NCBI GenBank assembly: GCA_039182735.1
Contig: JBCDCB010000003.1
Location: forward strand, 104,017-168,016
Length of the DNA: 64,000 nt
DNA from: JBCDCB01 sp039182735
GTDB taxonomy: Bacteria; Planctomycetota; Phycisphaerae; Phycisphaerales; UBA1924
Direction of reading: 5' to 3'
Shown: one piece after another, positions 37,004-46,230 of the stretch
Position numbering within the stretch: position 1 is the first letter of the stretch
How the letters are laid out: each line of letters opens with the position of its first letter
Notes under the pieces: model-generated
What the model was told of the DNA's origin: nothing
The model's input: only the letters and a program-made list of their open reading frames with translations
Database searches by the model: none
Position numbers and translations under genes: made by a program

Positions 37004-38587
37004 TTAGGCGCTCGGCGACCCCTGCGTGGGAGAGCCCCCGTCCGGGTCCAGGTCGGGCACATCCGTCCCCGGGAGCTCCGGGATCACGCCCTGCGCGGTG
37101 TCCGGGGCCGTCGCCGCGACCTCCGGCCCGTCCTTCACCACCGACATGCTCCGCCACTTCCCGCCGACGAAGCGGGCGAGCATCGCCAGCGCGAGCAGCG
37201 TGATGAACGTCGCCGCCCCGATCCACGGGCCCGAGGGCCCCAGCTCGGGCGCGACCTCGATCAGCAACCGCCCGCCGCCGACGATGAACGTCCAGCTCAG
37301 GATGACCGTGACGATGCCCGGCCAGATCGTGTCGCCCGCGCCGCGCAACGCCCCGCTGAGCGTGATGGCGACCGCATCGAAGAGCTGGAACGCCGCCGCC
37401 ACGATCAGGATCGACGCGCCGATCCGCACGACCTCTTCCGCGACGGCCGGGTCGTACCCGCCCGTGAACAGCTTCATCATCGGAACGCGGAAGAGCAGGA
37501 ACGCCATCGCCGCGAAGCCCATGTAGACCGTCGCGATCGAGAGCCCCAACCACGTCCGTCGTGCCGCGATGTCCGGACGCCCCGCGCCGATGTACTTGCC
37601 CACCACCGCCGTCACCGCGATCGACAGCCCCACCGCCGGCATGAACGACAGGTGCATGTATTGCAGGGTGATCCACCCGGCGGCGGTCGCGGTTGCCACG
37701 CCGTTCGGCGGGTCGAAGTGACCCACCAGCCCCGTGGACATCACCCACCAGCACACGATCTCGTTCCCGAACATCGCGCCGGCGGGCCAGCCGATCCGCA
37801 GGATGTCCTTCACGTGCTCGAGCGACGGTCGCCACGCGACCCGCGTGTGCAGCTCGCGCGCATACTTCGGCGACAGGAAGATCGCCATCGGGATGATGAA
37901 CTCGATCGCCCCGCCGATCACCGTGCCCCACGCCGCCCCCGCAACGCCCAGCGACGGGATGCCCAGCGGCTCGTACCCGAGCGCGAGCACCCACGTCAGC
38001 CCCACGTTGCAGACGTTCGCCGTCAGCGCGCTGACCATCACCACCCACGCGCGGTGTACGCCATAGAAGTAGTGGTGCAGCGCCCGTGCGAGCAGCATCG
38101 TGATCAGGCCGGCGGTCATGATCCGCCCGTAGGTGGTCTCGAGTTCCAGCAGCCTCGCCGGCGGCTCGCTGACGCCCATCAGCGAACGCATCGCTGAGAA
38201 GACCTCGGGCAGGAACGCCGCCAGCGGCAGCAACAGCGCCGCCCACAGCGCGAGGACCATCCACAGCCCGTTCCATGCGTACGCGGCGCCGCGCTCGGCG
38301 CGACCCGCGCCCAGGTTCTGGCTTACGTAGGTGTTCACCACCGTCACCAGGCCCATGATGAGCGCGCCGGGCACAAAGGCGATGATCCCGCCGTTGCCCG
38401 CGCCCGCGACCTCGTCCGCGCCCAAGTTGGACAGGATCCACTTGTCCACGAACTGCATCAGCGTGTAGCTGGTCATCGTGACCACCGCCGGCGCCGCGAC
38501 GAGCAGCAGCTCCGCCACCGGCGAACCGGTTGCGCCTTCGCTCCCCGGCAGGGACGAACGATCGCGCTCGGTGTGCTCCGATGACAT
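37004..38587 (-). CDS. MATE family efflux transporter
   Basis: The 527-residue protein has about 12 hydrophobic segments and the MATE layout in two related halves: AAPAVVTMTSYTLMQFVDKW at the start of helix 1, and GWPAGAMFGNEIVCWWVMS beginning the second half at about residue 265. MATE proteins export drugs and metabolites using Na+ or H+. A C-terminal cytosolic tail of about 60 residues rich in Asp, Pro and Thr is unusual. The ATG at 38587 has AGAGGA upstream. It diverges from scpB. Confidence 0.9.
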   Translation of the reverse strand: MSSEHTERDRSSLPGSEGATGSPVAELLLVAAPAVVTMTSYTLMQFVDKWILSNLGADEVAGAGNGGIIAFVPGALIMGLVTVVNTYVSQNLGAGRAERGAAYAWNGLWMVLALWAALLLPLAAFLPEVFSAMRSLMGVSEPPARLLELETTYGRIMTAGLITMLLARALHHYFYGVHRAWVVMVSALTANVCNVGLTWVLALGYEPLGIPSLGVAGAAWGTVIGGAIEFIIPMAIFLSPKYARELHTRVAWRPSLEHVKDILRIGWPAGAMFGNEIVCWWVMSTGLVGHFDPPNGVATATAAGWITLQYMHLSFMPAVGLSIAVTAVVGKYIGAGRPDIAARRTWLGLSIATVYMGFAAMAFLLFRVPMMKLFTGGYDPAVAEEVVRIGASILIVAAAFQLFDAVAITLSGALRGAGDTIWPGIVTVILSWTFIVGGGRLLIEVAPELGPSGPWIGAATFITLLALAMLARFVGGKWRSMSVVKDGPEVAATAPDTAQGVIPELPGTDVPDLDPDGGSPTQGSPSA

Positions 38588-38708
38588 CCGGATCCTCTGC
38601 TTTCCTTGGGAAACGTTCGCCCGTCTACCGACGAGACCCCGCGGCGCGGCGGGGACTCTAGACACCCGCGCCGACCGAAGCCCGCCCGTGTCATGCTACG
38701 ATTCAGCC

Positions 38709-39359
38709 ATGACCACCACGCAGCAGGCGATTCCTGACACGGACGTCGCGTCCGCCGTGCTCCCCGATGAACTCCACGAGGGCGCGATCGAGGCCATGCT
38801 CCTTACGAGCGATCGCGCGCTCTCGGCGGGCAAGATCGCCCAGGCCCTCGGGCTCGATGCAGACGCCAGGAAGTCCATCGACGACACCATCGACCGCCTC
38901 AACGGTCGCTACGAGCAGGGCGGTCACGCCGTCCGCATCGAACGCGTCGCCGGCGGGTTCCGCGTCATGACCCTGCCGCAGTACGCGCCGGCGCTGATCG
39001 CGCTGCACGGCGTGCGCGAGTCCGGTCGCCTCACCAAGGCCGCCATCGAGACCCTCGCCATCGTCGCGTACCGACAGCCCGTCACCCGCGCCCAGGTCGA
39101 GGGCATCCGAGGTGTCTCCAGCGGCGAGGTCCTCCGCTCGCTTCTCGAGCGCAAACTCGTCGCGGTCGTCGGACGCGCCGAAGAAATCGGTCGCCCCATG
39201 CTCTACGGCACCACGCGTCGGTTCCTCGAGTCGTTCGGGCTCTCTTCGGTGAAAGACCTCCCCGCGGTCGGCGACCTGCTCCCCCCGGACATCGAGACCC
39301 CGATCTCGACCCCCGCGGAACCGCAGCCCGCCGCGGACGAATCGCAACCGGGCGACTGA
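38709..39359 (+). CDS. scpB: Segregation and condensation protein B
   Basis: ScpB forms the SMC-ScpA-ScpB condensin that compacts and segregates chromosomes. The 216-residue product has two winged-helix domains: EAMLLTSDRALSAGKIAQAL (about 27-46) in the first, and KAAIETLAIVAYRQPVTRAQ (about 107-126) then VEGIRGVSSGEVLRSLLERK in the second. GRPMLYGTTRRFLESFGL closes the fold. A Pro/Glu-rich tail of about 30 residues follows. scpA is not adjacent in this window. Confidence 0.95.
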   Translation: MTTTQQAIPDTDVASAVLPDELHEGAIEAMLLTSDRALSAGKIAQALGLDADARKSIDDTIDRLNGRYEQGGHAVRIERVAGGFRVMTLPQYAPALIALHGVRESGRLTKAAIETLAIVAYRQPVTRAQVEGIRGVSSGEVLRSLLERKLVAVVGRAEEIGRPMLYGTTRRFLESFGLSSVKDLPAVGDLLPPDIETPISTPAEPQPAADESQPGD

Positions 39360-39384
39360 GCCCACACGCACGGGAGAACCCGGA

Positions 39385-39849
39385 ATGGTCCGAACGATTG
39401 TCGCGGCGTCCGCCGCGTGCCTGCTCGCCGCGCCGCTCGCCGGATGCGAGGGCTACGCGCTCACCGGCCGCGTGGTGCAGGGCGACGCGTCGTACGTCAC
39501 GCTCGTCGCGAAGGACGACCCGCGCCTCGCGCAGCAAGGCATCGCCGGGGCGCACGTGCGCGTCGAAACCGATCCGATGCGCCTGAGCCGAAAGACCGTC
39601 GCGACGGGCGTGAGCGACGCCGCCGGCGACGTCAAGCTCCCGATCGCCGAGTTCGGCGCGGGCTGGCTGGACTACGACGTCGGCGTCTTCGCCGGGCACG
39701 AGGGCTTCCGCCCCGCAGAGGGCTTCTTCGATCTCCCGCCCGAAGGCTCGGCGCTGCTCATCGTTCTCGAGCCGGGCGCGCAGTCCACCGGCAGCTGGCA
39801 GCCCGCGCAACGCGAGAACCTCATGGAGGAGTACGAGCGCTTCCGCTAA
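39385..39849 (+). CDS. Small lipoprotein with carboxypeptidase-regulatory-like fold
   Basis: The 154-residue product has a lipoprotein signal (MVRTIVAASAACLLAAPLAGC, lipobox LAGC, Cys21). Residues 25-125 look like one beta-sandwich of the carboxypeptidase-regulatory/transthyretin-like type (ALTGRVVQGD, GVSDAAGDVKLPI, DYDVGVFAGHEGF). The ATG at 39385 has GGGAG upstream. It lies just ahead of the DUF58 gene with an 18-bp gap, so the two may be one transcript. Function unknown. Confidence 0.75.
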   Translation: MVRTIVAASAACLLAAPLAGCEGYALTGRVVQGDASYVTLVAKDDPRLAQQGIAGAHVRVETDPMRLSRKTVATGVSDAAGDVKLPIAEFGAGWLDYDVGVFAGHEGFRPAEGFFDLPPEGSALLIVLEPGAQSTGSWQPAQRENLMEEYERFR

Positions 39850-39867
39850 CCCGCGCTCCGCGCCCGC

Positions 39868-40965
39868 ATGTTCAAGCGACGCTACGAGCCAACCACGTCG
39901 GGCGTCCTCACGCTCCTCATCACCGTTGTCGTCGGTGTCGGCGCCGTCCTTTCCGAGAACAACCTCGTCTTCGGTGTCCTCGGCATCGCGCTCGGGGGCA
40001 TCATCGCGTCCGGCGCGCTCAGCGGGCTCATGATGATGCGCTGCACCGTCGCACGCGCCGCCCCCGACTTCGGCGTCGCCGGGCAGCCCGTCCGCGTTCG
40101 CTACACCGTCCGTAACCGCTCCACCCTCGTCGATGCCTACGCCATCAAGATCGATGAGACCGTGCGCACCGCCCGTGGCGAGCGCGCGCGCATCCGCGCC
40201 GCGATCGCGCACGTGCCCCGCCGTTCCGAGGTCTCGGTCAGCACCACGCTCACGCTCGAACGCCGAGGCGAAGCGCGGTTCACCGGCGTGCGCATCAGCA
40301 GCACCTTCCCCTTCGGGCTCGCGCGCAAGTCGATCGAGGTCCCCGCGCATGCGTCGATGAGCGTGCACCCGCACGCGATCACGCTGCAGCGCGACGCCGC
40401 CCTCGCCGTGAGCGAACGCGGTCGAGACAGCGAGCATGAGGGCGCGGTGAACGGGCCGGAGGGCGAGTTCTTCGGTCTGCGCGACTACGTGGACGGCGAC
40501 AGCCCGCGCTCCATCGCGTGGAAGCCCAGCGCGCGCACGGGGCGGATGGTCGTGCGCGAGCTCGCGCGCGCCGAAGCCGGGCGGCTCCGCGTGGTGCTGC
40601 GTCTGGCGAACGCGCCGGACGAGCGAGAGGCGGATCGCGCCGCGACGCTCGCCGCGGCGTTCGTGCGCGCCGCCGGCGCGCGTGGGCGCGTGGTCGGGCT
40701 CGAACTGCCCGACAGCGGGCGGCGGTTGCCGCCCGTCGCGAGCTCCGCGGGTCGGCACCGGGCGATGCTCGACGCCCTCGCCATCGCCGAGCGCACGGAC
40801 GGGCCCGTGCGGACGATGCCGCCCGATCACGACACGCACGCCGACGAGGTCGTGGTGCACGCCGGCGCGATCGATCCGTCTTCGGGGTCTGCGCGGGCGC
40901 GCCACGTGTCGTCGCATGATCTGGAGCGCCTCGTCGCGGGCCAGTTGCCGGGGGGGCTCGCGTGA
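39868..40965 (+). CDS. DUF58 domain membrane protein
   Basis: The 365-residue protein has two N-terminal transmembrane segments (about 13-60) and then a beta-rich domain, ending with the DUF58 signature DYVDGDSPRSIAWKPSARTG (about 209-228). DUF58 proteins occur beside MoxR AAA ATPases and transglutaminase-like proteins. Their molecular role is not established. No MoxR gene is beside it here. The stop overlaps the transglutaminase start (GTGA). Confidence 0.88.
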   Translation: MFKRRYEPTTSGVLTLLITVVVGVGAVLSENNLVFGVLGIALGGIIASGALSGLMMMRCTVARAAPDFGVAGQPVRVRYTVRNRSTLVDAYAIKIDETVRTARGERARIRAAIAHVPRRSEVSVSTTLTLERRGEARFTGVRISSTFPFGLARKSIEVPAHASMSVHPHAITLQRDAALAVSERGRDSEHEGAVNGPEGEFFGLRDYVDGDSPRSIAWKPSARTGRMVVRELARAEAGRLRVVLRLANAPDEREADRAATLAAAFVRAAGARGRVVGLELPDSGRRLPPVASSAGRHRAMLDALAIAERTDGPVRTMPPDHDTHADEVVVHAGAIDPSSGSARARHVSSHDLERLVAGQLPGGLA

Positions 40966-43136
40966 GCCTGGCGCGTCTGCACGAGTACCTGGTGCTCTCG
41001 CTCGTCGCGTGGTCGGCGCTGCTTTTCTCGGTCTCCGACGAGCGCCCGCACATGTTCTTCGTGGCGCTGGCCTTCGTCGTGGTGGGGGGCGTGCTGAACA
41101 CCGGTCCGCGCCCGCACCCGCTGCCCCGGTATGTGGTGAACGCGCTGCTGATCGCCGCGAGCGCGTGGACGGGGCTGGAAGCCGTCGCGACGTTCCGCAC
41201 CGATCGCCAGGAACTCGTCTCGGTGATCGCGTGGTACCTGCTGGCGCTGCAGGTGCTCAAGCTCTTCGAGCCGGCGACGCTGCGCGACCGCGCGACCACC
41301 GTGCTGCTCTCGACGATGCTGGGGCTCTCGTCCACGCTCGTCAGCGTGGACCTGCGCACCGCGATGGGTTTGCTCGTCATGCTGCCGCTGCTGCTGTTCA
41401 CCCGCCAGGTGCAGCAGATCCTCGACGCGTCGCGCACCGAGGGCGGGCGCACCGATCCCGCCCTGCGCCTCCCGCGCGGGCTGCGATCCACCACGCTCGC
41501 GCTCACGCTCATGAGCCTCGGCGTGGGCGTCGCGGTCTTCATCCTCATGCCGCGCGGGTTCACACCGCGTGTGAACATGATCGGCGGCGGATCGTCCTCC
41601 GAGCCGCAGGTCGGCTACTCCGACACCGTGGCGCTCGGGCAGAGCGGGCTGCTCAGCAGCGACCCGCGTCTCGTGATGACCGTCAAAATGCTGGGCGAGC
41701 CGAGGCCCTTCGACGGGGCGCTGGCGATCCGCGTGCGCGGCGCTGCGCTCGAGCGCTACGACGCCAGCACCGGCGCGTGGATCGCCGATCCTGTCCTCGC
41801 CGACGCGCGCACCCGCATCAAGGCCAGCAGCCAGCGCTTCACCGTGCCCGCGCCGGCCCGCGCCCGCAGCGCACGCGTCACCCTCCTCGACGGGCCCGTC
41901 GAACGCCTCTTCACCATCTGGCAGCCAACGCGCCTCTACGACCTCGGCACGCGGGCGCAGTGGAAGTACCGCACCGACACGCTCAGCGCGCGCATGGACC
42001 AGCCGATCAGCGGCCCGCTCTCGTACAACATCGACTTCGCGCGTCCCTTCGCGCGCACGGAGAGCGCGAGCGACCGGGCCGGGCTCCTCGAACCCATCGC
42101 ACCCTTCGATGCGCACCCCGTCCGGGACATCGCGCTGCGCGTGCTCGACGAGCAGCGTGTCTCGCTCGACGACCCCGATTCCCCCGGCATCCGCGACCGC
42201 GTCATCGACGCCTTCGAAGCGCACCTGCGCGGCTACGCCTACACCACCGAGCTGCGCAGCCCGCCCTCGGGCATGGACCCGATCGAGGCGTTCCTCGAAG
42301 AGTTCCGCGAGGGGCACTGCGAGTACTTCGCCGGCTCGTTCGTCGCGCTGTGCCAGAGCGTCGGGCTGCCGGCGCGCGTGGTGACGGGCTTCCTCGTGAG
42401 CGAGTACGAGCCCGAGTCGCAGACCTACTTCGTGCGCCAGAGCAACGCGCACGCGTGGGCCGAGGTCGAGGTGACCCCGGGCCTGTGGATGACGGTCGAC
42501 ACGTCGCCGCCCGAGGACATCGAGCGTGTGCACCGTCCGCCGCACCCCCTCGTCGCGACGATGCGACGCACGCGCGACCGCGTCGAGAACTGGTGGGCGA
42601 ACTGGGTGATCGGGTACGACTCGCGGCGTCAGCTCGAAGCGCTGGGCGAGACCGGGCGCTCCATCCAGCAGATCGACGACAACGTGCGCGACGCGATGCA
42701 GGACGCCGCCCGCGCGAGGCAACAGGGCGAGCCCGTCCTGCCGCGCATCCTCACGACGCTCGGTCGCGCGGTGGGTGCCGCCGCCGGCGCGGTCGCCGGC
42801 GTGCTCATCATCGTGTGGCTGCTGCGCGTGGTGCCGCGGAGACGCATCCGCTCGGTGCCGCGAACCGCGGGGCCCTCCGGCGCGCTGCGCCGGCGAGTGC
42901 GCCGGTTCGATCGTCTGCTCGCGCGCGCCGGGCACGCCCGCCCGGCCTGGCGTCCCAAGCGTGCGCACGCCGACGCCATCGCGCTGCGATCGCCGGCGCT
43001 CGGTGCGCACGCGGTTTCGTTTGCGCGGGCGTACGACGCGCTCCGCTTCGCCGGGCGCACGCCGTCGCCCGAAGACCTCGCGGGGCTCGATCGCGCGCTC
43101 GACGCGCTCCGCGCCGCGTCGAAAGAAGCATCGTGA
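40962..43136 (+). CDS. TgpA-type transglutaminase-like membrane protein
   Basis: The 724-residue protein has about five N-terminal membrane helices (about 8-200, DUF3488/TgpA type), a periplasmic transglutaminase-like domain and a C-terminal helix (about 605-625, VGAAAGAVAGVLIIVWLL). The Cys-His-Asp triad is visible: EGHCEYFAGSF (Cys about 453), SNAHAWAEV (His about 496) and WMTVDTSPP (Asp about 512). It likely modifies or cleaves a periplasmic protein or peptide. GTG 40962 overlaps the DUF58 stop and its own stop overlaps the methyltransferase start, forming a three-gene unit. Confidence 0.9.
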   Translation: MSLARLHEYLVLSLVAWSALLFSVSDERPHMFFVALAFVVVGGVLNTGPRPHPLPRYVVNALLIAASAWTGLEAVATFRTDRQELVSVIAWYLLALQVLKLFEPATLRDRATTVLLSTMLGLSSTLVSVDLRTAMGLLVMLPLLLFTRQVQQILDASRTEGGRTDPALRLPRGLRSTTLALTLMSLGVGVAVFILMPRGFTPRVNMIGGGSSSEPQVGYSDTVALGQSGLLSSDPRLVMTVKMLGEPRPFDGALAIRVRGAALERYDASTGAWIADPVLADARTRIKASSQRFTVPAPARARSARVTLLDGPVERLFTIWQPTRLYDLGTRAQWKYRTDTLSARMDQPISGPLSYNIDFARPFARTESASDRAGLLEPIAPFDAHPVRDIALRVLDEQRVSLDDPDSPGIRDRVIDAFEAHLRGYAYTTELRSPPSGMDPIEAFLEEFREGHCEYFAGSFVALCQSVGLPARVVTGFLVSEYEPESQTYFVRQSNAHAWAEVEVTPGLWMTVDTSPPEDIERVHRPPHPLVATMRRTRDRVENWWANWVIGYDSRRQLEALGETGRSIQQIDDNVRDAMQDAARARQQGEPVLPRILTTLGRAVGAAAGAVAGVLIIVWLLRVVPRRRIRSVPRTAGPSGALRRRVRRFDRLLARAGHARPAWRPKRAHADAIALRSPALGAHAVSFARAYDALRFAGRTPSPEDLAGLDRALDALRAASKEAS

Positions 43137-43825
43137 ACGACGACTGGTCCCCCCTCGAACCCGAGCAGCACGATGCGCAGCTCGCGGCGGTCCGCACGCT
43201 CCTGCCCGATCGCGCCCGCGTGCTCGATCTCGGCGCGGGCAACGGACGCATGGCCTCCCCCCTTGCGCGTGACGGGCACGACGTCATCGCCTTCGAGCGC
43301 GACGCGCGAGCGATCGACGCGCTCAGCGCCGCTCCGATCCGCGCGATCCACGCCGACTTCCTCGATCAGCACGCGTGGTCGGCGCTCCCCGATCCGTTCG
43401 ACGCGGCGCTCTGCCTCGGCAACACGTGGCTCGAAGTGACTGATGCGCTCGATGCGCTCACGCTCGCACGGCGCGTGCGCACGCGCCTCGCGCCCGGCGG
43501 GTTCTTCGCCATCGACTGCTTTGTGTACGAAACGTGGCGAGACGTCGCCGAGGGCAACTGGCAGGAGGGCCTGAGCGAGGACGGCTCCGCGCAGCTCGTC
43601 TGGGGCGAGGGCGACGCGATCATCGCGTGGCGCACGGGCGACGCCGTCGATCCCGAATCGTGGGGCCTCGGCGCGAGCGATCGACCGGTGCGCTTGTGGG
43701 ACCTGGGTGCGCTGCGTCTCTTGGCGCACGCCGCGGGGTTCTCGGACCCCGAGATCCGCGCAGGCGATCACCTGATCCTCCTGCGCCCGGCAATCGGTGC
43801 GCCCCACCCACCCGAGAACTCATGA
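43133..43825 (+). CDS. Class I SAM-dependent methyltransferase
   Basis: This 230-residue protein has the Rossmann methyltransferase motifs: VLDLGAGNGR (about 32-41, SAM-binding motif I), IAFERDA (motif II acidic residue) and PFDAALCLGNTW (motif IV region). LAPGGFFAIDCF is the post-IV strand. The GTG start overlaps the TgpA stop (GTGA), so it ends the DUF58-TgpA unit. The substrate cannot be told from sequence. Confidence 0.85.
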   Translation: MNDDWSPLEPEQHDAQLAAVRTLLPDRARVLDLGAGNGRMASPLARDGHDVIAFERDARAIDALSAAPIRAIHADFLDQHAWSALPDPFDAALCLGNTWLEVTDALDALTLARRVRTRLAPGGFFAIDCFVYETWRDVAEGNWQEGLSEDGSAQLVWGEGDAIIAWRTGDAVDPESWGLGASDRPVRLWDLGALRLLAHAAGFSDPEIRAGDHLILLRPAIGAPHPPENS

Positions 43826-43900
43826 CGACGCCCTCCGGGGCCGATGCCAAAGCGTCGGCGTCACGCACGCCGAGAAACGCTGCGTCTCTGGAGAACCGTC

Positions 43901-44782
43901 GTGCCCGCCAAGCGATCCCGCACCGAGAACTGGCGTCGGAGTCTCGAGCAGTTGCACGATCGAGGCGGCGCGCTCGAGATCACCCTGCCGCGCTTCGTCG
44001 ATGACAAGGGCAACACGCTCGAGGGCAGCGAGACCTCCAACCTCATCTGGCGGGTCCGCATCCTCGAACTCCACGAGGACCGCATCGTCGTCGAACGCCC
44101 CATGGCGCTCGGCAAGCCCATCGAACTCCAGGACGGCGTCGGGCTCGTCGCGATCATCGCCATCGGGCAGAACCGCTGGATGTTCCGCACCACCCACCGC
44201 GGCAAGGTCGATTCGTCCATCGGGCAGGGCAGACGCGTCACGGGCATCACGCTCGATCCGCCCGTCACCGTCGAACGCTGCCAGCGCCGCAACTTCTATC
44301 GCGTCGAGACCATCGGGCTCGACCTCCCGCGCGTCACGTGCTATCCGCTGATGGACACCGCGTCGGCGGCGCTCGCCGAGGCCGCGTCGCGCTCGCACTT
44401 CGAGGCCATCCTCCGCGGCGGCAACCCGGACGCCGAGCTGCTGCTTCCCGAGGTCGGGCCCAAGTTCAACGCCACGCTCATGAACCTGGGCGGCGGCGGG
44501 GCCGGGCTGCTCGTCTTGCCAGAGGAGAAGCAGGCCGCCGAAAGCAAGCGGAACATCTGGATGTCGATCGACCTGCGCCCCTTTGTTCCGGCGCCGATCT
44601 GCATCTCGGCGCGTCAGCGGCACACGCACATCGATTCGCAGCAACGCCTCTACCTGGGCGTCTCCTTCGAGTTCGAGGGCCGAGACGAGCACGAGAAGTT
44701 CGTCGTCGATCAGCTCTGCCGATATGTCGCGGAGGTGCAGCGCGACCAGCTCCGACGCACCAACACCGCCGCGGCGGCCTGA
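43901..44782 (+). CDS. YcgR-like PilZ domain protein
   Basis: The 293-residue protein has an N-terminal beta domain (about 30-115) and a C-terminal PilZ domain. The PilZ motif pair is QRRNFYRVE (about 124-132) and NLGGGGAGL (about 195-203), the second being a slight variant of D/NxSxxG. Two-domain PilZ proteins of this kind are c-di-GMP-responsive brakes of flagellar motility (YcgR) or related regulators. The GTG at 43901 is chosen over the ATG at 43844 because GGAG precedes it. An orphan flagellin lies at 56.3 kb. Confidence 0.75.
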   Translation: MPAKRSRTENWRRSLEQLHDRGGALEITLPRFVDDKGNTLEGSETSNLIWRVRILELHEDRIVVERPMALGKPIELQDGVGLVAIIAIGQNRWMFRTTHRGKVDSSIGQGRRVTGITLDPPVTVERCQRRNFYRVETIGLDLPRVTCYPLMDTASAALAEAASRSHFEAILRGGNPDAELLLPEVGPKFNATLMNLGGGGAGLLVLPEEKQAAESKRNIWMSIDLRPFVPAPICISARQRHTHIDSQQRLYLGVSFEFEGRDEHEKFVVDQLCRYVAEVQRDQLRRTNTAAAA

Positions 44783-44815
44783 TCGGGGGCGGACGGCTAT
44801 ATTTGCCGCTCGCCC

Positions 44816-45205
44816 ATGCACGCAGCGCACAACATTCTGGAAACCGTGCTCGACGTCCAGGACATCGATGCGTCCTGCGCGTTCTGGTCGGCGTTCGGCT
44901 TCGAATCCATCGAGACCCAGCGCGCCGGCACGTCCAACGAGCAGCGCCTGCTGACCTCGCCCGATCACCCCGCATGGCGCCTGCGGCTCTTCCTGTGCCG
45001 ACCGCGCCCCGTCGTGGGGACCACGCCCGGATCGCTCCGCCGCATCACGCTGCACGTGCCCGACTTCGACGCGTTGCTCGATCGCCTGCCCGCCTCCGGG
45101 CTGCGCTGGCTCGAGGGACCGGGTGCCGAAGACGGATCGCCAGTGGACGCCGTCCGTTTTTACAACGAAGACCTGTACTTGATCGAGCTGCGCCGCCTCG
45201 TGTGA
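44816..45205 (+). CDS. VOC (glyoxalase/bleomycin-resistance fold) protein
   Basis: The 129-residue protein has the paired beta-alpha-beta-beta-beta layout of VOC proteins: ILETVLDVQDIDASCAFWSA at the start and RRITLHVPDFDALLDRL in the second half, closing with RFYNEDLYLIELRRL. The usual metal ligands are hard to place with confidence. VOC proteins include glyoxalases, dioxygenases and drug-binding proteins, so no reaction is assigned. It is convergent with the lipoprotein at 45209 with only 3 bp between. Confidence 0.75.
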   Translation: MHAAHNILETVLDVQDIDASCAFWSAFGFESIETQRAGTSNEQRLLTSPDHPAWRLRLFLCRPRPVVGTTPGSLRRITLHVPDFDALLDRLPASGLRWLEGPGAEDGSPVDAVRFYNEDLYLIELRRLV

Positions 45206-45208
45206 GGC

Positions 45209-46132
45209 TTACTCGTACCCCTCGTAATCGGGCGGGCCGATGACCTCGGGGTGATCGTCGGGCAGGTTGCGCGTATGCCGACGCGAGCCCTGCAGGAACG
45301 TGTAGTCGAAGGGGCTGTTGGGCCACGCCGTCATCAGGCGCGCGTACTCCGTGGGCTCCTCCATCACGTACATGCGGATGTGACCGGCGTTGGTCCGCGC
45401 CGTCAGCCGATGCTCCCCGCCGTTCAGGCTCCCCGTGAAGTGCTGCCCCGTGTGCGTCGAGGTCATGTGATTCCGCGTCGTGCTCCCGAGGTGCCCGCGG
45501 TAGAAGACCTTGCCGTTGAGCGACTCCGCATCGACGAAGGCCGATGATTCCTTCGGCATCTGCACGAAGATGTTCCCGTCGGTGTTCAGCAGCGTGACGG
45601 GCTCGTCGAGCACCTCGTTGGTGCGCAGCTCGATCGAGCCGGCGTGGTTCTCGACGTACATCGAGCCGCCCACGCCCACGAGTTCCACGTTGCCGTCGAA
45701 GTTCTTGATGTACAGCCCGTCGCAGCGCGGCATCTGCACGAGGATCCGCGCAAGGTTGTCGGGCGTGGCGAGGCGGTCGGACGTCGAGGCGATGCGCAGC
45801 GTCTGGCGCCCGCCGGGCCCGTCTTCGATGCGGGCGACCACGTCGATCGCGTCGAGCGCCTCGGGCTGATCGTCCGTCGCAACGTCCCCCGTGACGCGCA
45901 CGTTGGAGCGGATGCGCGCGCGCTCAAGGTCGGGGTACACCCGCACCTCGATGTCGCCGCGGAAGTTGTCCACGTGCAGCGCCAGCGCCGGCGCCTGCTC
46001 GCGCACGTCGATCGCGTACTCGAGCGAACGCCCGGCGCCGCACCCGCTGAGCGTCGGCAGCAAGCCGGCGACCGCCACGAGCCCGAGCCCCGTCAGCGTG
46101 CGCATCCCGTTGGTGATCGAACCGCGTCGCAT
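45209..46132 (-). CDS. Lipoprotein with DUF4097-like beta-helix repeats
   Basis: The 307-residue product has a lipoprotein signal (TGLGLVAVAGLLPTLSGC, lipobox LSGC). Residues 45-260 are short, regular strand repeats (ALHVDNFRGDIEVRV, GLYIKNFDGNVELVGV, SMYVENHAGSIELRTN, TLLNTDGNIFVQMP), the DUF4097/adhesin-like plan. It is likely a surface- or periplasm-exposed right-handed beta structure. Role unknown. ATG 46132 is used; an internal ATG at 46105 is possible. Confidence 0.78.
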   Translation of the reverse strand: MRRGSITNGMRTLTGLGLVAVAGLLPTLSGCGAGRSLEYAIDVREQAPALALHVDNFRGDIEVRVYPDLERARIRSNVRVTGDVATDDQPEALDAIDVVARIEDGPGGRQTLRIASTSDRLATPDNLARILVQMPRCDGLYIKNFDGNVELVGVGGSMYVENHAGSIELRTNEVLDEPVTLLNTDGNIFVQMPKESSAFVDAESLNGKVFYRGHLGSTTRNHMTSTHTGQHFTGSLNGGEHRLTARTNAGHIRMYVMEEPTEYARLMTAWPNSPFDYTFLQGSRRHTRNLPDDHPEVIGPPDYEGYE

Positions 46133-46230
46133 CGAAACCCTCCGCTTGGGGCGTCCGCCCGTTCGAGTCTATCGGACACCCGGGCACGCGCCCTTGCCCG
46201 AAGACGCCGACTCGCGCGGGTCCGCCCGCG

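Noticed and set aside
37693..38330. Small rightward ORFs across the MATE gene
   Set aside because: Shadows with no ribosome sites; the MATE frame is fully conserved.
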